From Alkalibacterium sp034520745 (GTDB taxonomy: Bacteria > Bacillota > Bacilli > Lactobacillales > Carnobacteriaceae_A): a DNA stretch of 64,000 nucleotides. Below, one piece after another: positions 9,058-19,666 of the stretch. The number at the start of each line of letters is the position of its first letter. Position 1 is the first letter of the stretch. The stretch is from contig JAXHNF010000017.1 of the NCBI GenBank assembly GCA_034520745.1, positions 62,001-126,000 on the forward strand, given 5' to 3'. Under the pieces are notes generated by a model. The model searched no databases and was not told where the DNA came from. It worked only from the letters and a program-made list of their open reading frames with translations. The position numbers were made by a program, and so were the translations under genes.

Positions 9058-9997
9058 ATGCGTATAACGAATTCGTTAATGTCTCAAAGTTTTCTATCTA
9101 ATCTGAACAAGAATTCGAATAATGTATTTAAATATCAGGAACAACTATCATCACTCAAACAAGCCAGGTCGTCCCAGTGATGATCCATTAAAAGTTTCAA
9201 AAATCATTGACTTGAAAAATGAAATCAAACAAAACAAGCAGTATAAAACAACAATTGAAGATGCAATCGATTTTACGAATGTACAGGATTCAGCACTGGC
9301 CAATGCGACGAATTCACTGCAGCGTATCCACACTTTGACTCAGCAGGCAGCAAATGGAACTTATAACACTCAAGATAGACAAGCAATCAAGACTGAAATC
9401 GAAAACGAAGTCGAAACGATGATGGATTCACTCAATACAAACTTTTGGTGGACGTTATATCTTTGCTGGTCAGAACAGTACGACTAAACCATTCACTAAC
9501 AGATCCCACAGCGGATGGTACCTTCAGCATTGATTACAGTACGAAGGTTCAACGATGGATAATAATAATGTATCCAAAGAAATTGCTACGTGGAGATAAA
9601 TGTTGAGTTGAAGACAGATGGTTTAGATTTATTCTTAATTAACCTGAAAGTGGAAAGTAATATTGGAGATTTATTTAATGAATTATTTAATAGCTCTTAG
9701 AGATGATGATAATAGGTGAATTAGGTGGAGATTCTCCTCACTAGACTTGATACACAGATAAACAACACAGTTAATCGCAAGGACAGAAATCGGGGCGATT
9801 CAAAACAGATTGACTGCGGCCAAAGATCGAAATGATTCAGAATACCTAAACCTTGAATCATCATTGTCGACACAATCAGGATATACGATCTTGCTGAAAC
9901 GTATATGAATTACACTATGGAAATGAATGCTATCCAAGCATCACTAAATATGGGAACAAAGATACTCCAGACGAACATTATGGATTACGTAAGGTAA
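9058..9997 (+). pseudogene. flgL: FlgL, hook-filament junction protein 3, frame broken
   Basis: FlgL (HAP3) sits between FlgK and flagellin. Starts MRITNSLMSQSFLSNLNKN at ATG 9058, three bases after flgK, and has the flagellin-like N-terminal domain (PSDDPLKVSKIIDLKNEI, then LQRIHTLTQQAANGTY). The end, with MEMNAIQASLNMGTKILQ and MDYVR, fits the C-terminal D0 helix; stop at 9995-9997. Breaks near 9160, then several from 9450 to 9900, where the centre is hard to read. Length ~310 residues is normal. Confidence 0.87.
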
Positions 9998-10003
9998 TAT
10001 TAG

Positions 10004-10040
10004 AACGATTAGAGATAAATACCTCTAATCGTTTATTTTT
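10004..10040 (+). terminator. Terminator after flgL
   Basis: AACGATTAGAG / CTCTAATCGTT stem (11 bp), 8-base loop, then TATTTTT. Separates the flgM-flgL unit from hag. Confidence 0.85.
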
Positions 10041-10060
10041 AGATAATATTAAAAAAGGAC

Positions 10061-10088
10061 TTAACATTTTTATCGACCTACCGATATT
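10061..10088 (+). promoter_or_regulatory. Sigma-28 promoter of hag
   Basis: TTAA (10061-10064), 16 bases, CCGATATT (10081-10088), 53 bases before the flagellin start. Consistent with strong FliA-dependent flagellin transcription. Confidence 0.8.
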
Positions 10089-10141
10089 ATAAGTAGAAGG
10101 CGATAAAGCCTTAAAAACAAAAATTATTGGAGGAAAACAAC

Positions 10142-11267
10142 ATGCGTATAAATACAAACACAGCAGCGATGAATACATATTCTCGTTTAGGTCAAGCAAA
10201 CAAAGCAAAAAGTAACTCTTTAGCAAAATTATCATCAGGTTTAAGAATCAACAAAGCCGGTGACGATGCAGCAGGATTATCAATTTCTGAAAAAATGAAA
10301 AATCAAATTTCAGGATTAACACAAGCAACTCGTAATGTCACAGGATGGAATTTCATTGATTCAAACAGCCGAAGGTGCTTTAAACGAGACACACTCTATA
10401 CTTAACAGAATGCGTGATCTTACTGTACAAGCATCGAATGATACAAATACAAGAGAAGATAAGTCGCTATACAAGAAGAAATCACTTCTTTACGTGATGA
10501 AGTCACTCGAATTTCGGATACAACTACATTTAATACGAAAGGACCCATGAATGCTGAAACAAGTAATCAAGCAGCCAACAATGTAATTGCTAGTCCATTA
10601 GATGCACAGGCAGATATCGACATATTAGTTAATGCTTTTGATGATACCGCTGCAGTCAGATGCTACTAAGACTTTGTCTAGTTGACAAAGAAGACTTGAT
10701 AGGTGAATTAAAAGGGTTAACCGATTCAGAATTAAAAAGCGTTATAACTAGCTATAATAATCATCAGGGAGAATGATGCGAAAAAACTATCGTTTAACGA
10801 CTTCCGTGATAATAGTGGTTCCAAAACGTTCACTTTCCAAATAGGGGCCAACTCTGGTGAAAATATTAATGTAGAATTAAATAATATGTCAGCTACTGGA
10901 TTAGGATTGGATTCAATCGATGTTAACCCAGATCGATCAACTATCGTCAGGAGTTGATGATCCTCTTACTACAGGTGTTAACGAAGATACATTTGGTGCA
11001 ATGGTTGATACTATCGATGAAGCAATTAAAGATGTATCTACTCAAAGAGCAAAATTAGGTGCAACACAAAATCGACTAGAACATACTGTTTCTAACTTAA
11101 CTACAACTAAAGAAAATCTTACAGAAGCTAACTCACGTATCCGTGACGTAGACATGGCTGAAGAGATGATGGACTTCACTAAGTCTAATATTCTTTCACA
11201 AGCTTCTACGGCTATGTTGGCTCAGGCTAACCAAATGCCTCAAGGCGTACTACAATTATTGGGATAA
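10142..11267 (+). pseudogene. hag: Flagellin, frame broken
   Basis: Filament subunit, about 375 residues. The N-terminal D0/D1 helix (MRINTNTAAMNTYSRLG, KLSSGLRINKAGDDAAGLSI, LNRMRDLTVQASNDT) and C-terminal D1/D0 part (RAKLGATQNRLEHTVSNL, RIRDVDMAEEMMDFTKSNIL, stop 11265-11267) are canonical. Between about 10340 and 10925 the frame changes several times (near 10340, 10465, 10545, 10665, 10775, 10920); this covers the end of D1 and the small variable D2/D3 part. ATG 10142 follows GGAGG. Monocistronic between a sigma-28 promoter and a terminator, so the motif-rich ends point to a working gene with sequence errors. Confidence 0.92.
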
Positions 11268-11301
11268 TCTCCTAAACTTAATTAAAGATTTACAGCGGAA
11301 T

Positions 11302-11334
11302 CGAAGCAGCAGTAAGTTCGCTGCTTCGGTTTTG
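11302..11334 (+). terminator. Terminator after hag
   Basis: CGAAGCAGC / GCTGCTTCG stem with 9-base loop, followed by GTTTTG, 34 bases after the flagellin stop. Confidence 0.85.
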
Positions 11335-11396
11335 TCTTACATAGGAACGATGATTTGCATACTTAGTTTTTAATTTCTGGAGAAGAGGTTAGGCTC

Positions 11397-11780
11397 ATGG
11401 GACAGCGTGTTCATTCAATAGATGCAATAAAGACGATCGACCGGGTTTTACATTCGAATAAAAATACGGTATATTTTTCAGAGGAAAGAGATGTGGAACC
11501 GATCAAAGCGGTCGAGGCGATCGATACATCGTCTGAACGTCTTGGGCTGGAGCCGAGCAAGGAACAGCTTGAAAAGCTAACGGCAGAGGCCAAAGAGGTC
11601 CTGCAGCGGGTGAATGCCCAGTTGTCGTTTAAAGTGCATGAGGGAACGGGACGCACGCTGGTCCAGTTGATTGAAAGAGACACAAATGAAGTGATCCGTG
11701 AAATACCGCCTGAAAAGATGCTGGACGTGATTGCCGGTATCTGGAAGTGGTCGGGGATCACGGTGGATAGAATGGAGTGA
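11397..11780 (+). CDS. flaG: FlaG family protein
   Basis: 127 residues, intact, ATG 11397 behind GGAGAAGAGG. The C-terminal half has the FlaG pattern: LQRVNAQLSFKVHEGTGR, then LVQLIERDTNEVIREIPPEK. FlaG is a small cytoplasmic protein usually encoded just before fliD; it affects filament length in some bacteria, but its mechanism is not settled. First gene of flaG-fliD-fliT-fliS; fliD starts four bases after its stop. Confidence 0.9.
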   Translation: MGQRVHSIDAIKTIDRVLHSNKNTVYFSEERDVEPIKAVEAIDTSSERLGLEPSKEQLEKLTAEAKEVLQRVNAQLSFKVHEGTGRTLVQLIERDTNEVIREIPPEKMLDVIAGIWKWSGITVDRME

Positions 11781-11784
11781 GAGT

Positions 11785-13195
11785 ATGAATATAATGGGAA
11801 CATATTCCGGTATGGATATGGCTATGGTGGAGCAGCTGATTCAGGCTGAATCGTCAAGAGGAGTCAAATTCACCAAGAAGAAGGAAGAGTATACACAGTC
11901 CAAGAATGCGTGGAAAGATTTGAATACGCGTCTGGATTCTTTATATAAACGGGCAGATGACCTGCAGAAAACAGATACATATGATTCCAAAGCAGTGAAA
12001 TTATCAAATGATTCAAACCTCAAAGTCTCAGCAAGTTCACAAGCAGCTACGGGCGAGTACCGTGTCCAAGTACAGCAGCTGGCGACTCAAACGCGTCTGA
12101 CGGGTACTCGGATAAGTACGGTTGAATCTATTCACGATGAGTTGACATTCAGTGGGAAATTCTCTTATCGACGATGGTGGAGAAACTAGTTTGAGATCAG
12201 TGTTGAAGCAACCGATACTTTAAGTGACATAAGTGATAAAATCAATAATCATGCAAATGAATCAGGTATTCGGTCATCCATTGTTGATAATCGTCTGATC
12301 CTTACTCATTCTGAATATGGTGGCCGTGATATAACTGTAAACGAAACTGAAGTTGATGGGACTTTGACAGACCAGCTTGGCTTAAGTGGGGCAAGTTTAA
12401 ATAAGGGAAACAATGCGAAATTCACTTTTGACGGTTTAGAGATAGAAGAGAGAGCAACCAATACGATCGATGATGTGATCGAAGGGTTGACGTTCAACCT
12501 GACGAATGTTCATGAAGGGGCGGATGCAACGGTCGTTACGGTATCTGAGGATATGAATAAAGCCGCTGAGACTATTCAGAAGTTTGTGGATCAAGTATAA
12601 CTCGACTCAGAAGCATATCACGTCTCAGCTGGATGTCGGTGATCCGTCAGCCGAAGACAACAAAACGGGTGCCTTGGCCGGAGACGGAACGGTCATGCGT
12701 CTGCAGTCCAACTTGCGCAGAATGATGACCAAAGTAAATCCTGGAGAAAGTCCGGTCAAGAGCCTGCAAGATCTTGGCATTAAAATCGAACCGAGAAGGA
12801 ACGGCTAGTTTTGACCGAAAAACTGGAAGAACAGATCAAGGCGGATCCAAAAGCCGTGTCTGATTTCTTTTCAAAGACAGAGACCCTTCCTGAAAAGAAA
12901 GAGAATGGAGTCGTAGTTAGAAAAGAAACTGAAAAAGTCGCTTTTTCAAAATCCATGCGTGAATTTGTCAACGAATACATTTCAAGTTCTTCAGGCATTA
13001 TCAAGACACGCAACGACACATACGACCGTATGATCAAAGACGTAGACGAGCCGCTATGCGTCTCAGTTTGAGGATCGTCTGGAAGCGAAAAAGGCACGCT
13101 ACATCAAGCAGTTTACAGCATTGGATACGGCGATGATGCAGGCGGAGTCGCAGCTGGAGCAGATGTACAGTCAGCTGGGTATGGGACAGGAATAG
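11785..13195 (+). CDS. fliD: FliD, filament cap protein (frameshifted)
   Basis: FliD (HAP2) caps the growing filament and inserts flagellin. N-terminus GTYSGMDMAMVEQLIQAESS is the FliD_N motif; the C-terminal domain appears as NLRRMMTKVNPG and GIIKTRNDTYDRMIKD, ending QLEQMYSQLGMGQE (stop 13193-13195). Breaks near 12170, 12595, 12800 and 13055; joined length ~465 residues is typical. ATG 11785, four bases after flaG. Confidence 0.92.
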
Positions 13196-13213
13196 GCCAC
13201 AGAGGAGGCATCC

Positions 13214-13583
13214 ATTATTACTGAAGTAAAAGCCAATACATTTGAAACAGCGCGGATGCATTCTGCATGCGATACTCAAACGCTTATCGGGCTGGAACCA
13301 TTCGTTTGAAGAGGCTCAGGGCGTTTTGGAAGAAAATCAGATCTTTTTTGAAAAACTGAAAGAAGTGGACAGTGAACTTTCTGAAGCAGAACTGTCAGCA
13401 TGTCTAGAGGAACAGCAGCTTTACATTAAAGCGATCGTCCAGAAACAGCAGGCGCTGATCAGCGTTCTGAAAAATCAGTCGGCTCGCTTGAGTGAGCAGC
13501 TGACTCAGGTCCAGCAGAAGTCACATGTCGTCAGTCATTACATGAACAAAGATCAGTCGCTCTTTATCGACCGGGAAGCATAG
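13214..13583 (+). CDS. fliT: FliT-like export chaperone (start uncertain)
   Basis: About 120 residues, helical and Gln-rich (SFEEAQGVLEENQIFFEKL, LTQVQQKSHVVSHYMNK). By size, helicity and position between fliD and fliS it should be the FliD chaperone FliT. AGGAGG at 13203-13208 is followed by ATT, not ATG, at 13214/13217 (frame ITEVKANTFETA), with a frameshift near 13260 into the long frame; no standard start lies at proper distance, so either an ATG has been miscalled or initiation is unusual. Sequence similarity alone is weak. Confidence 0.65.
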
Positions 13584-13598
13584 GAAAGGAAAAAAGTC

Positions 13599-13966
13599 AT
13601 GGCATATTCAGCAGCAGCGAAACAGTATAAAAAGAACCAGATCGAAACGGCGTCACCGAAGCAGCTTATCATCCTGCTTTACGAGGGAGCCATCAAAAAC
13701 ATCCGCCTGAGTGAACTGGCCGTTGAACAGAAGGACTACGGCAAGGTGAATACTCACTTGATCAAGGCGCAGGACATCGTGACGGAACTGATGGTGTCAC
13801 TGAATCATCAAAACGGCGAGAACAAGATCGCCAGTGAACTGGAAGTCTTGTACGACTACGTGCCTGACAGAACTTGTGCAGGCCAATGCTACATAAAGAC
13901 AAAGAGAAGATGGCCGAAACCAGACGGTTGATGTCCGACCTTCTTGAAGCGTGGACCAGCATTTAA
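13599..13966 (+). CDS. fliS: FliS, flagellin export chaperone (one frameshift)
   Basis: About 122 residues. FliS binds the C-terminal helix of flagellin and stops it from polymerising in the cytoplasm. Family motifs: AAAKQYKKNQIETASPKQLI, LLYEGAIKNIRL, KAQDIVTELMVSLN. A frameshift near 13865 leads into the normal end (LMSDLLEAWTSI, stop 13964-13966). ATG 13599 follows GGAAAGG. Last gene of its unit; the stop lies inside the terminator stem. Confidence 0.93.
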
Positions 13967-13982
13967 ATGCTGGTCTTTTTTT
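13954..13982 (+). terminator. Terminator after fliS
   Basis: GACCAGCATTT / AAATGCTGGTC, an 11-bp palindrome with almost no loop, followed by seven T; overlaps the fliS stop. Confidence 0.85.
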
Positions 13983-14934
13983 ATTGAAAAGGATAAATTC
14001 CAAAACGTGTACAGGATTTGAAACTAAAATCACTGCTAAATTCTTTATTTCGTTAAGACTCAGCTGTCTGAGAGCTCTGGGGTAGATAGAATTTTTAAAA
14101 ATAGCCCATACTGAGTCAATAGGATGAAATGAGTTTGCAGTAATCGGGGCGATAATCGTTACTCCCGCTGATAACTTGTGCAGGTTTGTATTATAGCCCC
14201 TATGTAGTTCTTACTCAGCTAAAAAAACGAGTAGAGTTTACATTATAGCCCCCTTATACTTGTAACCCACTCTGCGGATCTAGGGCAGTCAGTATTACAG
14301 CAGTCGTATAAGCCAAACCGAACATGCGTATACTATCGGGTTGATACAATACACATGTTATAGTGTTAGCTCACCACAATAATCCAATCGGAGCTACTTA
14401 ACAGGTAACAGATAAGCATAACCTGGCTCCACATATTTAGTCGACTTGACAGAGAAATAAAATATTGAATAAAGTTAAAAAAGAATCGGTGAATGATTCT
14501 TTTTTAATTGCCGAAGTTAATCAGATATGATTTGTTTTGACAGTATATAGTTTAGATATATTAAAAATACTTATATATATACAATGCGTTTGATGAGCTG
14601 TGCGTTTATATGTAGTTTAAATGAATAAAAATAAAACATATGTTATTTATTGAATGATTCATCTCTGTTAATTAATTAACATGGTTTCACCAAAATCGTC
14701 ACAACTTAATAAAGCGAAATATTACGAATGTGTGAAGGGCTTTTTTTGCACAAGATTAACTTGTTGAAACGCTATACGATGCACGTTTTATCATTTTAAA
14801 ACGTTGATATCACGGTATTTACTTTGAGCTATCTAAGTAATATTTATAATCAGTTCGTTACAAACGGTAATATTTTTAATGGAAAAATTGGCGTAAAATC
14901 GGAAATATTCAGTAAATAATGGCAAAATAGCATC
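13983..14934. other. About 950 bases without a recognisable gene
   Basis: No frame with coding character on either strand, AT-rich in the right half. Holds a terminator-like inverted repeat AAAAAAGAATC / GATTCTTTTTT (14477-14505), T-rich in both directions, directly followed by AATTGCCGAAG, an 11-base match to the left end of the MITE-like elements. Two similar words, TATTATAGCCCC (near 14192) and ACATTATAGCCCCC (near 14240), lie about 50 bases apart. Could be a decayed insertion; nothing decisive. Confidence 0.5.
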
Positions 14935-14963
14935 TTGCACGAGTGTGTCTGGTCCTATAGAAT
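14935..14963 (+). promoter_or_regulatory. Sigma-A promoter of the large flagellar operon
   Basis: TTGCAC (14935-14940), 17 bases, TAGAAT (14958-14963), 59 bases before flgB. No sigma-28 boxes are seen here, as expected for the early/middle operon that encodes FliA itself. Confidence 0.65.
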
Positions 14964-15022
14964 AAGTCATGTAGAAAGTTAAGAATAAATATACAGAATA
15001 GCATGTTAGGAGGAAGACTGGC

Positions 15023-15406
15023 ATGATCACAGGTTCCAAACGTTAATTTACTTAAAAGCGCCCTTGATGCATCATCGATGAGGCAGGAAACGATCTCTTC
15101 CAATATATGTCAAATGTCAATACCGCCGGCTATAAAGCCAAGCGGGTCGATTTTGAGGAGACACTGGAGAAAGGCGATCGACGGAACTGGCCTCCAGGCA
15201 CGTCATGTGAATCACTTCGGGTCGTCGGGTATTCAGAACGTTTCACCAAAGACTGTTGAACAGACGGGCAACCGGGTGAATGAGAACGGAAACAACGTGG
15301 CGATCGATTCGGAAATGGCTGAGCTTTCAGCGAATGCCCTATTCTTCAGGCCGTATCGACCCAGCTGACCAATCAGTACGGCATGATCCGTTCGGTACTG
15401 AGATAA
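15023..15406 (+). CDS. flgB: FlgB, proximal rod protein (frameshifted)
   Basis: About 128 residues. Starts at ATG 15023 behind TAGGAGGAAG. An early frameshift (near 15044, giving a stop after seven codons) and others near 15100 and 15345 divide it; joined, it reads LLKSALDASSMRQETISSNI, then NTAGYKAKRVDFEETLEKAI, and ends QLTNQYGMIRSVLR. This is the N-terminal rod-protein motif (SNNIAN-type) and the final helix of FlgB. First gene of the 26-gene operon running to 35954. Confidence 0.9.
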
Positions 15407-15431
15407 TCTTAAATATCAGGAGGTTTTACAG

Positions 15432-15870
15432 ATGTCGATTTTTAATTCAATGCAGATCAATGCAAGCGGGCTGAATCTTGAACGGTTCAAGCTGGATACG
15501 ATTTCCACGAATATAGCGAAACGTGAACACGACCCGCACGGAAGAGGGACAAGGGCCTTACATAAAGCAGCAGGTACTCTTTGAAGAAAATCTCGAGCAG
15601 GTGAAATCAGGCTTCACGGGTGACATCTCAACCAAAAGCCGTCGGGGTAAGAATCGTCAGAGTGAAGCGGATGAAGACAATTTCCGTCTGGTCTATGAAC
15701 CGGGCCATCCGGATGCGAATGAGGAAGGCTACGTGGCCTTTCCGAATGTGGACATGGCGGATGAGATGGTCGACATGATGACGGCGATCCGTTCCTATGA
15801 TGCCAATGTGACGGCAATCAACACGAGTAAAGATATGTTGAAACGGGCCATGGAGATAGGCGGCGAGTAA
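15432..15870 (+). CDS. flgC: FlgC, proximal rod protein (one frameshift)
   Basis: About 146 residues. N-terminus MSIFNSMQINASGLNLERFK, then the NIANVNTT motif across a one-base insertion near 15520. C-terminus has the diagnostic FlgC sequence GYVAFPNVDMADEMVDMM and the final helix SYDANVTAINTSKDMLKRA. ATG 15432 behind CAGGAGG; its TAA overlaps the fliE ATG (TAATG). Confidence 0.93.
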
Positions 15871-16215
15871 TGAAATTTAACTTGAATGGAATGAAGACAA
15901 TGATCAATCCAATGAATCAGCTTTACACGCAGGCGCTCGGTCAACTCGATCAGGTAGCGCAGACGGCTGCACCTAAAGTCACAGAGAATGAAGCCGGATC
16001 GTTTACGGAACTGTTGAATCAGTCGATCAACACCCTGGACACGAAACAGACTGATTCCGCTCAGGCGATCCAATCGCTGGTCGACGGATCGGCGGACGAT
16101 CTGCATACTGTGATGATCAAAACGACCGAAGCCCAACTCTCTTTGGAAGTCGCTGTTCAGCTGCGAAATAGAGCGTTTAGAAGCATATAATGAAATGAAA
16201 AATATGCAGTTTTAA
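15870..16215 (+). CDS. fliE: FliE, MS ring-rod junction protein (one frameshift)
   Basis: About 115 residues; links the FliF ring to the rod. The C-terminal motif is visible: LVDGSADDLHTVMIKTTEAQ, LSLEVAVQLRN, then AYNEMKNMQF in another frame after one extra T near 16170. Start overlaps the flgC stop. Confidence 0.92.
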
Positions 16216-16246
16216 ACAGCAGAGAACCGAGTAAGGGAGATAGAAG

Positions 16247-17850
16247 ATGAACAAAGTCAAAGAAATGGGGCTGTCCATACAAAACGGCTGGCTCCAGCTG
16301 GATAAAAAGAAGCGCGGGCGTCTCGTCACGTTCGTTTCCATAGCACTTATTTTAACCTTGGTCATGGGTTATTTCTTGAACAGAAGTACATATACCGTAT
16401 TATTTTCAAATTTAGATGAAGCCGATGCCGGAGCGATCGTTGAGGACCTTGAAGCCCAAAGTCTGGAGTACCGTTTAGAGGATAACGGGACGACGATTCT
16501 GATCGACGATAAAGAAGTCGACAACTACCGGATCGACTTGGCTGTGAACGGCCTGATGCCGGAGAAGTCCACTGGCTTTGAGATTTTTGACGAAACTAGC
16601 ATGATGACGACAGATGAAGACCGCCAGATCATGTATCAGCGTGCGCTGACGGGTGAACTGGAACGGTCGATTTCGTCACTCCAGCAGGTTGAAGCAGCCA
16701 AAGTGATGCTGTCACTGCCGGACGACAGTATTTTCCAGAATCCGGAGTACCGCACGGAAGCGTCGGCGTCGATCGTCATCGATCCCAAAGGTGCGCTTTC
16801 CCAGCAGAACATTCAGGGGATCGCGTCGCTGGTCACCGGTGCGGTTGAACGATTGCCTTTAGAAAATGTTCAGATCGTCGATACGAGCGGGAACCTGCTC
16901 AGCGGCTTTCTGCAGTCGAACGGGAACATTTTCGACCGCAGCGGACATGACTTCCAATCATCAGATGATGAAACAGTCTTATGAAAATGATCTGCAGCAG
17001 CGGATCCTGTCTTTATTGGCCCCTGTATACGGTTACAACAATTTGCGTGTCGTCGTGAACGCGGATATGAACTTCGATGTGGTGGAAGGTGAAATCATCG
17101 AGTACACTGCACCGATGACCGAGGAAGGCGACGAGAACCGTGAAGGGCTCATCCGCAGTCAGACAGAGAGTTTTGACGGCGCGAGAGAACTGGTTGCCGG
17201 TCTGATAGCAGGTCAGGAAGTGCCTTTAGCCGATGACGGCGAAGAGGAAGCGAATTCTTCCCTTTGACCGAACGACCAACTATGAACTGAACCAGGAAAC
17301 GCAGCGTTACGTGCAGGCACCGGGCGTCGTTGAAGGCGTCAATGCCTCGATCGTCGTGAATGCCAATGCCGGCGTCGCACCAGCTAGGCCTCGAATTGAA
17401 GAAATCGTTTCCCGGGCTTTGGGTCTGGACAATGAAGCAGACGTCCCGCTTGCCGGTGACGTAACAGTCGGGATCATGCCGTTTGCTGAAGGCGAAGAAC
17501 TGGCCATCGGTGGCGGAGAAGGAAATATCCTGGGCGATATCACAGAGTTTCTGCAGGCTAACTGGATCTATATGTCTCTCGGCTTGATCCTGCTTGTTGT
17601 GTCAATTTTCGTCCTGTCATTAGTCAAGCGCGGAAACGTCGAAGAAGATTATTTTGAAGAAGAACCAGTGAAACCGACTCCTGTCAAGGCAAAACCGGAA
17701 CCGGATCTATCTGAGATCATGGAAAAAGAAAACCAGGTCATGCAGCAGCAGAACAAGGTCATGAGTGAAAAAGAAGACCGGGTCAGAAAAGAAGCGAAAG
17801 AAAATCCGGAGTTAGTGGCGGATCTGATGAAAGTATGGCTGAAAGACTAG
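16247..17850 (+). CDS. fliF: FliF, MS-ring protein (two frameshifts)
   Basis: About 534 residues, forms the membrane ring on which the motor is built. N-terminal membrane segment LVTFVSIALILTLVMGYFL (residues ~27-45), YscJ-like ring domain (TVLFSNLDEADAGAIVEDL, RQIMYQRALTGELERSI, VMLSLPDD), a second segment near the C-terminus (WIYMSLGLILLVVSIFVLSL), and the FliG-binding tail ENPELVADLMKVWLKD. Insertions near 16955 and 17255 split it into three frames. ATG 16247 behind AAGGGAG. Confidence 0.95.
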
Positions 17851-17865
17851 AAAGGGGGACCCTGA

Positions 17866-18905
17866 TTGGCTGATACAGTAGAAATGAGTCCATCAAAAAA
17901 AGAGATCGACGGCATCAAGAAAGCGGCTATTTTAATGATCTCGCTGGGACCGGAAACATCGGCGCAGATCATGAAACAGCTGCCGGACAAGTATATACAG
18001 AAAGTCAGTTATGAAATAGCGAATATGGATCACGTGAGCAAAGAGCGACCGTGAAGCCATCGTGAACGAATATCTGGAGATGTCACAAGCGAGAGAGTAC
18101 ATCCTGGACGGTGGGTTTGACTACGCAAAGAATCTGCTGAACAAAGCGCTGGGGTCCTCAGCGTGCCAAGGAAGTCATCGACATGCTGAACCAGATCCAG
18201 CTGCGTGAGCGGCCGTTCAATATTGCCAGAAAGGCCGATCCGCAGCAGCTGACAAATCTGCTGCTCGGTGAACAGCCGCAGACGGTCGCTCTGGTCCTGT
18301 GCTACATGCAGCCGGACAAAGCAGCACAAATCCTGGTCAATTTCCCGCTTGAGAAACAGGCGGACATTGCCGAGCGTATCGGGACGATCACCAACACGTC
18401 TCCGGCGATCATTGAAAAGATCGAACAGGTCATTGAAAGCAAGTTTTCTACATACGTTGAAAATGATACTGAAAATGTCGGTGGCGTATCGACTCTGGTT
18501 GAAATATTGAACCAGGTCGGACGGACCCACCGAGAAGTCCATCGTCAGCGAGCTGGAACAGAAACAGCCTGAACTTGGCCGAAGAAGTCAAAGCCAGTCT
18601 CTTCACCTTCGAAGATATCGTCTCTCTGCAAAAGAGCGATGTGCAGAAAGTCCTGCGCGAAGTCGACCACGACGATCTTGTCCTGGCGCTCAAGGGTGTT
18701 TCCGACGAGCTGCGTGACTTTATCTACGACAATCTGTCTTCCAGAGCGGTGGATACCCTCAAGGAAGACATGCAGTACCTCGGACCGGCGCGTTTGTCTG
18801 CTGTAGAAGAAGCCCAGCAGAGCGTGGTCGACCGTGATCCGACGTCTGGACGAGCATGGGAGAACTTACATTATGAGGGGCGATCAAGATGCCATTATCG
18901 AGTAG
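17866..18905 (+). CDS. fliG: FliG, rotor/switch protein (frameshifted, TTG start)
   Basis: About 345 residues, torque-generating rotor subunit. Starts with TTG 17866 after AAAGGGGG. N-terminal domain KKAAILMISLGPETSAQIMK, middle domain with EHPQ-like GEQPQTVALVLCYMQPDKAA, C-terminal domain KSDVQKVLREVDHDDLVLAL with charged torque-helix residues. Five one-base insertions (near 18048, 18152, 18527, 18576, 18838), each lengthening a short run (for example GGG to GGGG, CC to CCC), break the frame. Ends 18903-18905, overlapping fliH. Confidence 0.94.
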
Positions 18906-19666
18906 ACTGATCAAATCCGTCCAGGCGAATGCCAAGGAATCGACGGACTGGGTGATCGATACCGCTTATGAGGTGCAGGAAGACGATACAGAGAGCTTTA
19001 TAGAAGAAAACGAAGAAGCCAGGGATGAACTGGCCTATGCCAAGCAGAAAAGTGCAGACCTAATCGAAAAAGCACTGACTGAAAAAGAACAGCTGATCGA
19101 AGACGCGATGCAGGAAGTCGAACAGCTCAAAGAAGAAGCTTACAGGCAAGCGTTTGATGAAGGCAAGCAGGCCGGCTTTCAGGAAGGCTTCAGACAAGGC
19201 AAAGAAGCGGGCTTCAGCGCCGGCAAAGAAGAAAGCGATAAGCTGATCCAGACGGCACGGTCTTCGGTGGCCGAGGCCCAGCAGGATATCGCCCGGTACA
19301 TCGAAGAGAAAAAAGACAGTCTGCTTTCACTGTCTGTACATATGGCAGAAAAAATCGTGCATGAACAGCTGGATCTTTCGCCGAACGGCATCATGGAACT
19401 GGTCCATCCGATCCTGCATCAGCTGGACAGGAAAGAAGATTACGTCAGCCTGACCGTTCATTCATCCATGCGCCAGCAGCTGAAAGATCAGCTGCCGGTG
19501 CTGGAGAAAACCTATCCGGGCATTCGCTTTATCGTGCCTGCAGGATGACAACGTCGAACCGTACGGCTGCGTGATCGAGAGTGCGCACAAGGTCGTGGAC
19601 GTGCAGGTCAGAAAACAGCTTGAAGCGATTGTTTCGGAAATGAAAGAAAGAGAACGTGAGATGTAG
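18889..19666 (+). CDS. fliH: FliH, regulator of the export ATPase (one frameshift)
   Basis: About 258 residues. Long central coiled coil rich in Glu/Lys, then the Gly-repeat helix typical of FliH (FDEGKQAGFQEGFRQGKEAG, GxxxG spacing), and a C-terminal domain resembling V/F-ATPase delta/E subunits. Binds FliI and delivers it to the export gate. Frameshift near 19543; stop 19664-19666 abuts the fliI ATG. The start overlaps fliG by 17 bases. Confidence 0.93.

Noticed and set aside
14833..15103. Two short minus-strand frames before flgB
   Set aside because: They overlap the flgB promoter and start and have no recognisable motif.
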